The notes beneath the pieces are model-generated. The model searched no databases. It saw only the letters and a program-made list of their open reading frames with translations, and was not told the origin of the DNA. This document shows, in pieces, positions 22,957 through 28,180 of a stretch of 28,180 nt of DNA (position 1 is its first letter; each line of letters opens with the position of its first letter). Origin of the DNA: an uncultured Bacteroidales bacterium (GTDB taxonomy: Bacteria > Bacteroidota > Bacteroidia > Bacteroidales > Muribaculaceae); contig URIC01000033.1 of the NCBI GenBank assembly GCA_900547755.1, positions 1-28,180 of the forward strand. The letters are read 5' to 3'. Made by a program: the position numbers and the translations under genes.

Positions 22957-25410
22957 ATGATATATCCGGCCGGTTTTGAAAGTAAAATAGGCTTTGATAC
23001 CATACGTGCCCTCCTTAACGACTATTGCCTGAGTCCTCTGGGGCAGGCCCGTTGCAGGAGTATGTCTTTTTCAGACTCTTTTGACACTGTGAAGCGCTTG
23101 CTCACACAGACTGCGGAGATGCTTGCCCTGCTTGTGCGTGGGCTTGAACTGCCCGTGGACAACATATACGACATCACTGGACGCCTTAAGGAAATACAGA
23201 CAGAAGGGTCTTTCCTTACCCCTCAGGAGCTGTACAGGCTGCGGATGTCGCTGGATACTGTCAACCGTATTCGAGACTTTTTCAGTCGTACTGACGATTC
23301 CGGTTCGCCCCTTGCGCCCACATTGGCCTCCCTTTTCTCAGAAATGGAGGTTTTTCCCTTGGTAATCGCGGCCATTGACAAGGTAGTGAATAAATTCGGC
23401 GAAATCGCAGACAACGCCTCTCTCGAGCTTAGCGAGGTAAGGGGGAAGATTACAGCATCCTCAGCGTCCCTCTCTTCGATTATGCAACGTGTGGTAAGCC
23501 GGTGTGTCGCCGAAGGATTGCTTGATAAGGATGCCGCACCCTCCGTGCGGGACGGACGTCTGGTAATACCTGTCAGCGCAGCCATGAAGCGCCGTATCCC
23601 TGGAATCGTACACGATGAGAGCGCAACTGGAAAGACCTCTTACATAGAACCGGCCGAGGTGGTGGAAGCATCCAACCGCCTTAGGGAGTTACGCGAACAG
23701 GAAAAGCGTGAGATACATCGTATTCTGGTGGAAGTGGCGGATTCCTTGCGCCCTGACGTGCCGGATATGCTTGCCAGCTATCGTATGCTCGGCATTTATG
23801 ACTTTATTCGTGCCAAGGCTCTGTTCGCCAAAGAGTTCGATGCTTGTATGCCGGTGCTTGAGAAAGCTCCGGAGCTGGATTGGTACGGTGCTGTCCATCC
23901 CGTGCTGTCCATGTCGCTGAAGGCACAGGGTAGGGAAGTGGTGCCGCTGTCATTGCGTCTTGATGCCAAAAACCGGATACTCATTATTTCCGGTCCCAAT
24001 GCCGGCGGTAAGTCTGTATGCCTCAAGACTGCCGGTATAGTCCAATATATGCTGCAATGCGGTCTGCTCCCGACCATGCACGCCAACTCTCACGCTTGCG
24101 TGTTTTCTAATATTCTTATTGACATTGGCGATGAGCAGTCTATTGAGAACGACCTGAGTACATATAGTTCTCACCTCCGCAACATGAAGGTGTTCATGCA
24201 GCGTGCCACTCCTCGTACTTTCATTCTTATCGACGAGATGGGAACCGGCACGGAGCCTCAGATAGGAGGAGCCTTGGCGCAGGCTATACTTGTACAGCTG
24301 AACCAGGCTAAGGTGATGGGTATCATCACCACTCACTATCAGAATCTTAAGACATTTGCAGACAATGAGCCCGGGTTCGTGAACGGTGCCATGCTTTACG
24401 ACAGGCAGCACATGAATCCTCTCTTCAGACTGTCTATAGGAAATCCGGGAAGTTCCTTTGCCCTTGAGATTGCCAACAAAATCGGCCTTCCTCATCAGGT
24501 GATTGAGGATGCTCGCGATATAGTTGGCTCGGACTATGTGAACATGGATAAATACCTCCTTGATATTGCCCGCGACCGCCGCTACTGGGCGAATAAGCGT
24601 CAGGCCGTCAAGGAAAAGGAGGCTAAATTGGAATCCCTGATGGCCAGGTTGCAGGAGCAAGGGGACGCGCTGAAGGAGAAGAAACGCGAGATTTTAGAGG
24701 ATGCACGTCGCGAGGCTGCCGAGCTCCTTGCCGATTCCAATGCACGTCTGGAACGTACGATTATGGAAATACGCACCTCGCAGGCGGAAAAAGAGCGCAC
24801 CAAGAAGGTACGTCAGGAATTGGACGAGTACAAGAAGAAATTGTCCCGTCCGGCTGATAAGGAGGTGAAAATAGAAGGCTTGCCCAAGTTGCCGAAAGTT
24901 AAGAAAAAGGCGGAACCGGATAAACCCTCTGCTGAGACCAGGCAGCCGATATGTGTCGGCGACTATGTACGTATGTCCAAAGACGGGATGGCGGGATGTG
25001 TGCTTTCTATAAGTGGCAAGGAGGCAGAGGTGGCTTTCGGGGCGATGCGCACCCGTGTCGCACTCGGCAGACTGACACGAGCGGTGAAACCCGTCCGGTC
25101 TGCCGCTACACAGACGGCCTCGATATCCCGTTCCACTACTGACGACAGCCGCAAGCGTCAGCTCGGATTCAGACAGGAAATAGACCTGCGCGGCATGAGG
25201 GCCGACGAAGCCATTCAAGCCGTGGCTTATTTCCTTGACGATGCCATACAGTTTGCCATTTCGCGAGTCCGTATTCTGCACGGTACCGGTACCGGAGCCT
25301 TACGCCTTGCCATACGCCGCTATTTGCAAACGCATCCGGATGTAGTATCATTCCACGATGAAGATGTCCGTTTCGGAGGAGCCGGAATCACGGTTGTAAA
25401 TCTTGACTGA
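22957..25410 (+). CDS. mutS2: MutS2 family ATPase with Smr domain
   Basis: An 817-residue homologue of MutS2. Domain order: MutS2 core helices, ATPase with Walker A GPNAGGKS at 346-353 and Walker B ILIDEMGTGTEP near 426-437, a long coiled-coil arm rich in Glu/Lys/Arg (about 545-640), a KOW-like patch near 665-715, and a C-terminal Smr domain with DLRG at 743-746 and HGTGTGALR at 775-783. It lacks the mismatch-binding domain of MutS. In other bacteria MutS2 suppresses recombination or rescues collided ribosomes. The Smr loop reads HGTGTG rather than HGKGTG, so nuclease activity is uncertain. A TTG at 22951 is in frame, but the ATG at 22957 is preferred. Confidence 0.95.
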   Translation: MIYPAGFESKIGFDTIRALLNDYCLSPLGQARCRSMSFSDSFDTVKRLLTQTAEMLALLVRGLELPVDNIYDITGRLKEIQTEGSFLTPQELYRLRMSLDTVNRIRDFFSRTDDSGSPLAPTLASLFSEMEVFPLVIAAIDKVVNKFGEIADNASLELSEVRGKITASSASLSSIMQRVVSRCVAEGLLDKDAAPSVRDGRLVIPVSAAMKRRIPGIVHDESATGKTSYIEPAEVVEASNRLRELREQEKREIHRILVEVADSLRPDVPDMLASYRMLGIYDFIRAKALFAKEFDACMPVLEKAPELDWYGAVHPVLSMSLKAQGREVVPLSLRLDAKNRILIISGPNAGGKSVCLKTAGIVQYMLQCGLLPTMHANSHACVFSNILIDIGDEQSIENDLSTYSSHLRNMKVFMQRATPRTFILIDEMGTGTEPQIGGALAQAILVQLNQAKVMGIITTHYQNLKTFADNEPGFVNGAMLYDRQHMNPLFRLSIGNPGSSFALEIANKIGLPHQVIEDARDIVGSDYVNMDKYLLDIARDRRYWANKRQAVKEKEAKLESLMARLQEQGDALKEKKREILEDARREAAELLADSNARLERTIMEIRTSQAEKERTKKVRQELDEYKKKLSRPADKEVKIEGLPKLPKVKKKAEPDKPSAETRQPICVGDYVRMSKDGMAGCVLSISGKEAEVAFGAMRTRVALGRLTRAVKPVRSAATQTASISRSTTDDSRKRQLGFRQEIDLRGMRADEAIQAVAYFLDDAIQFAISRVRILHGTGTGALRLAIRRYLQTHPDVVSFHDEDVRFGGAGITVVNLD

Positions 25411-25569
25411 ACCATAATGTATATAATTTCAGGGAATTTGACTTATATTTTCAAGGGGAGCGCGGTTTATGTGTAGGTGCTTGCGCATATAGTTTTTATA
25501 CGTATTGTAAAACTTGATTTCATAGCATGATTTTTGTGTCGGGGATTGGCGTTTTTTTGTGTCTTTTAC

Positions 25570-25600
25570 TTTGCTGCCTCGTGCGAAAGTACTAATTTTG
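25570..25600 (+). promoter_or_regulatory. Bacteroidetes-type promoter for the SGNH/MBOAT pair
   Basis: TTTG at 25570-25573, a 19-base spacer and TAATTTTG at 25593-25600 fit the consensus perfectly. The predicted start near 25607 leaves a leader of about 34 bases before the ATG at 25641. The 159 bases between mutS2 and this promoter are AT-rich and show no gene or hairpin I would defend. Confidence 0.75.
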
Positions 25601-25640
25601 TACCTGTTTTTAACTTTTTCATGCACGTAATTCTTCAGCT

Positions 25641-26447
25641 ATGAAGTCAAGATATACAGGGCTATGGATTTTGCTTGCTTTTTCACTCTTGATAATTACC
25701 ATTGTCGCTTTCATGGATGACATTGAGGTTTTCGGAGTCAAAATCAAGAAAGCCCCTATTGCCGATAACCTTATAGGTGAGTACAAGACCACCGAGGAGG
25801 TGAAGCAGGAGGAGGAAATAGTGAAGCTGCAGGCCGAGAAAAAGACTGCGGCTCAGCATAATGAGGTGGATACATTGCCAAAGACATTCCTTATTTTCGG
25901 TGACTCGATGACTCAGAATATAGCAATCCGTTTGGCTGCGTACGCTCGCCAGAACGGCCATGAGATACATACTGTAAACTGGGATAGCTCAGGCACTAAA
26001 ATATGGGCGAAGACCGACACATTGGCCCATTATATACAGGAATTTCATCCGGATTACATATTCGTTTCCCTCGGAGGCAACGAGTCCGGATATGGCAATC
26101 CCGAGACACTTGTACCTAATGTCAAGAAAATCCTGTCTGTAATCGGTGATATACCTTTCATATGGATAGGGCCGCCGTCGCTGAAGAACGGCGCTTCCGA
26201 CAAGTATAGCGATATGTTAGGCGCCAACCTCCCTGCCGGTACTTTTTTCCGCTCGGACGGCCTTACGCTGGAACGCAGGGGAGACAAGGTGCATCCCACA
26301 GTCGGTGCGGCTGCTTATCAGGTGGACTCGCTGGCACGCTGGATGCCGAAATCCGCGCATCCTATCCGTATGAAATTTCCTGTAGACTCCATCTCCCACA
26401 CCAAGATTAAAGATACCAATATTATTTATCTCAAGCCCATGCACTGA
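25641..26447 (+). CDS. membrane-anchored SGNH/GDSL hydrolase
   Basis: A 268-residue protein with an N-terminal transmembrane helix (about 7-24), a charged, possibly coiled-coil linker (about 50-75, EEVKQEEEIVKLQAEKK) and an extracytoplasmic SGNH domain. The catalytic blocks are FGDSM with Ser89, LGGNES with Asn147, and the dyad Asp215/His218 in DKVHPT. SGNH domains next to MBOAT genes act as acetyltransferases or esterases on exported glycans (AlgJ/X and PatB-like pairs), so the likely role is to move or remove O-acetyl groups on a periplasmic or surface polysaccharide. It has its own promoter and lies 34 bases ahead of the MBOAT gene. The target glycan cannot be inferred. Confidence 0.85.
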   Translation: MKSRYTGLWILLAFSLLIITIVAFMDDIEVFGVKIKKAPIADNLIGEYKTTEEVKQEEEIVKLQAEKKTAAQHNEVDTLPKTFLIFGDSMTQNIAIRLAAYARQNGHEIHTVNWDSSGTKIWAKTDTLAHYIQEFHPDYIFVSLGGNESGYGNPETLVPNVKKILSVIGDIPFIWIGPPSLKNGASDKYSDMLGANLPAGTFFRSDGLTLERRGDKVHPTVGAAAYQVDSLARWMPKSAHPIRMKFPVDSISHTKIKDTNIIYLKPMH

Positions 26448-26460
26448 CGGCGACGGCGCA

Positions 26461-26470
26461 TTTAACAGCT
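26461..26470 (+). promoter_or_regulatory. pre-start motif, degenerate copy (TTTAACAGCT)
   Basis: TTTAACAGCTTCT lacks one A of the TTTAAACAGCCTCT element and has T for C at one position. It lies 11 bases before the MBOAT ATG at 26482. It is the weakest of the gene-proximal copies. Confidence 0.3.
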
Positions 26471-26481
26471 TCTTTACAAGT

Positions 26482-27966
26482 ATGATTGACCAGTTTCTTA
26501 CGGCTCTGTCCAATATAGGCAAAATGCTCGTCTACGACCCGGGGGCGCCGATGATTTTCTCCAGCGGGCTCTTTTGGCTTGTGTTTCTTATTTTTCTGCC
26601 TGTCTTTGCGGCACTCAGAGGCAACCGGCTGCGCATGGTGGTGTTCGTATCGGCGTTCAGCCTCTATTTCTACTACAAATCCAGTGGTGTCTTCTTCCTG
26701 TTGCTCTTGGCGACTTCTATAATAGATTGGACTGTCTCGCGCCTGATTGCGCGCACTGATGTGAAGTGGAAAAGAAAGACACTGATGTGGATTTCAATCT
26801 GTATGTCTCTATCGGTCCTCTCATACTTTAAGTATATTAACTTCTTTGGCGAAATATGGAATCAGATAGTAATTAACAACTATCAGCCGATGGACATTAT
26901 TTTGCCTGTCGGTATCTCTTTCTACACCTTCCAGTCCATATCATACGTGGTCGATGTATACAGAGGCCGGTTGGCTCCTACCGACAGTTGGCTTGACTAT
27001 TTCTTTTTCCTCTCTTTCTTTCCTGCGCTTGTGGCCGGCCCTATTGTTCGTGCGGACTACTTCATTCCGCAGATAAGGAAGAATCGCAAACCTACCGGTG
27101 TCGATATATGGGCCGGCCTTTGGCTTATTATTATAGGCATAGTCAAGAAAGCCATTATTGCCGACTACATAGCCCAGTACAACGACGGCGTGTTCCAATA
27201 TCCCGGTGCCGAAGGGTTCCTGGGTCTCCAGTCTCTGATGGGAGTACTCGGATATACATTCCAGATATATTGCGATTTCTCCGGATACTCAGACATGGCT
27301 ATCGGTATTGCGTTGATTATGGGCTTCCGCCTTGCGGTCAATTTCGATTTCCCCTACAAGAGCCGCAACGTTTCCGAGTTTTGGCACCGCTGGCATATTT
27401 CTCTCTCCACATGGCTCAGAGACTACATCTACATACCTCTCGGCGGTAACCGCAAGGGTAAAGTGCGTACTTATGTCAATAATTTTCTGACTATGCTCCT
27501 TGGGGGACTTTGGCATGGGGCGGCCTGGAAGTTCATTTATTGGGGTGCGATGCACGGTATCGGTCTTGCCATACATAAATTGTGCAGACCCTGGCTTGAT
27601 AAAATCCCTGATAACTGGTTTACCAAGGCTGTCTTCTGGTGCATTACTTTCTGCTTCATAGCTGCTTCAATGACTCTGTTCCGAGCCGAGAGTGTAGGTG
27701 ATGCTATTACTATCCTTCACAGTATATTCATAAATTTCCGCATATCACATTTACCACAATTCTTTGACGCCCAGCCGGTTTGGTGTGTAATGATGTTCGT
27801 CCTTATAGTCGGTCACGCTATTCCTGCCGCCTGGGCCGGGAAAGCCAAGATGGCTTTTATCCGCTCCCCATGGATTGTAAAATTCTTGATATTCCTGATA
27901 GTAATACAATTTGTAATTACATATATGAGTGCTGAAGTCGCGCCCTTCATCTATTTCCAATTCTAA
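26482..27966 (+). CDS. MBOAT family O-acyltransferase (AlgI/DltB-like)
   Basis: A 494-residue polytopic membrane protein, probably with about 10-12 helices. It belongs to the membrane-bound O-acyltransferases that pass an acyl group (usually acetyl) across the membrane to an extracytoplasmic acceptor. The family block FWHRWHISLSTWLRDYIYIP spans 300-319, and the conserved active-site His345 is in GGLWHGAAW. Near 149-161, FQSISYVVDVYRG is also typical of AlgI-type proteins. The length is normal. It shares a transcript with the SGNH protein just before it; the two probably work as an acyl carrier-acceptor pair. The acceptor is unknown because no glycan genes are in view. Confidence 0.92.
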   Translation: MIDQFLTALSNIGKMLVYDPGAPMIFSSGLFWLVFLIFLPVFAALRGNRLRMVVFVSAFSLYFYYKSSGVFFLLLLATSIIDWTVSRLIARTDVKWKRKTLMWISICMSLSVLSYFKYINFFGEIWNQIVINNYQPMDIILPVGISFYTFQSISYVVDVYRGRLAPTDSWLDYFFFLSFFPALVAGPIVRADYFIPQIRKNRKPTGVDIWAGLWLIIIGIVKKAIIADYIAQYNDGVFQYPGAEGFLGLQSLMGVLGYTFQIYCDFSGYSDMAIGIALIMGFRLAVNFDFPYKSRNVSEFWHRWHISLSTWLRDYIYIPLGGNRKGKVRTYVNNFLTMLLGGLWHGAAWKFIYWGAMHGIGLAIHKLCRPWLDKIPDNWFTKAVFWCITFCFIAASMTLFRAESVGDAITILHSIFINFRISHLPQFFDAQPVWCVMMFVLIVGHAIPAAWAGKAKMAFIRSPWIVKFLIFLIVIQFVITYMSAEVAPFIYFQF

Positions 27967-28068
27967 ATTTGTATTGGCATCTTCAGAATAGCCCGAATTT
28001 TCCTGAAAAAATATAATGCTGACAATCAGCGTATTGTAAAAAAGTTCATAAAATAATCGCGAAAATAT

Positions 28069-28099
28069 TTTGTCAGTTCGGGAAAAGGGCGTAACTTTG
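28069..28099 (+). promoter_or_regulatory. strong Bacteroidetes promoter, probably of an rRNA operon
   Basis: TTTG at 28069-28072 (in TTTTG) is followed by exactly 19 bases and then TAACTTTG at 28092-28099, a full match to TTTG-N19-TAnnTTTG. An AT-rich stretch lies just upstream. The GC-rich leader and the segment ACATTGACAGACTGCGACAG further on resemble the leader before 16S rRNA in Bacteroidales. The gene itself lies beyond the window. Confidence 0.6.
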
Positions 28100-28180
28100 C
28101 ACTCGCAAAACGGGACAGGCCCCAGGGCTTGACCGGGACGCGAGAGGACATTGACAGACTGCGACAGACAGAAAAGTCAG
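28100..28180 (+). other. GC-rich leader, possible 16S rRNA precursor leader
   Basis: From 28100 to the end there is no open reading frame. A short inverted repeat (CTCGC at 28102-28106 with GCGAG at 28140-28144) encloses GGCCCCAGGGCTTGACCGGG. The tail contains GACAGACTGCGACAGACAG. This fits an rRNA leader with antitermination or processing sites but could be the leader of another highly expressed gene. Confidence 0.45.

Overview
The window reads as chromosomal DNA of a Bacteroidales bacterium, most likely Muribaculaceae or a close relative. The evidence is a complete aerotolerance (Bat) operon, promoters of the Bacteroidetes type (TTTG, 19 bp, TAnnTTTG), almost no Shine-Dalgarno sequences, LpxK (an outer membrane with lipid A), and Bacteroidetes versions of TopB, GlmM, SppA and MutS2. 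The family-level placement is inference. No transposase, integrase, phage gene, CRISPR array or tRNA was seen, so this looks like core housekeeping sequence.

Layout, left to right. After a possible tail of an upstream gene come a flavin reductase-like protein with a strong terminator, and a Crp/Fnr-type regulator with its own well-formed promoter. Convergent to these is a leftward operon: mazG (nucleotide pool cleaning), topB (topoisomerase III) and a small Cys-containing membrane protein, the last two joined stop-to-start. A short divergent promoter region separates mazG from a rightward run: a DHH phosphoesterase (NrnA-like), a lipoprotein, glmM (cell-wall precursor), sppA (membrane protease), lpxK (lipid A kinase), a purine nucleoside phosphorylase and thiL. 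ThiL is split by a frameshift near 12278-12281. A terminator closes this run.

The centre (12941-21322) is one eight-gene operon: MoxR ATPase, DUF58, a BatD-like membrane protein, BatA, BatB, BatC, BatD and BatE. Several genes overlap or nearly abut. Together they suggest an inner-membrane and periplasm complex with three VWA-type proteins, TPR proteins and a MoxR chaperone-like ATPase.

The right end holds a small HTH-like protein, a universal stress protein with an extra N-terminal domain, MutS2 with a Smr domain, and an SGNH hydrolase plus MBOAT acyltransferase pair behind a textbook promoter. The window closes on a second textbook promoter and a GC-rich leader that looks like the start of an rRNA operon.

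The least explained signal is a short motif with core TTT(A/G)AACAG, extended at three sites to AAACAGCCTCT. It recurs just before start codons, and one 20-base version is identical at two sites more than 21 kb apart. The other main observations are the thiL frameshift and an Asp in the base-recognition loop of the nucleoside phosphorylase.
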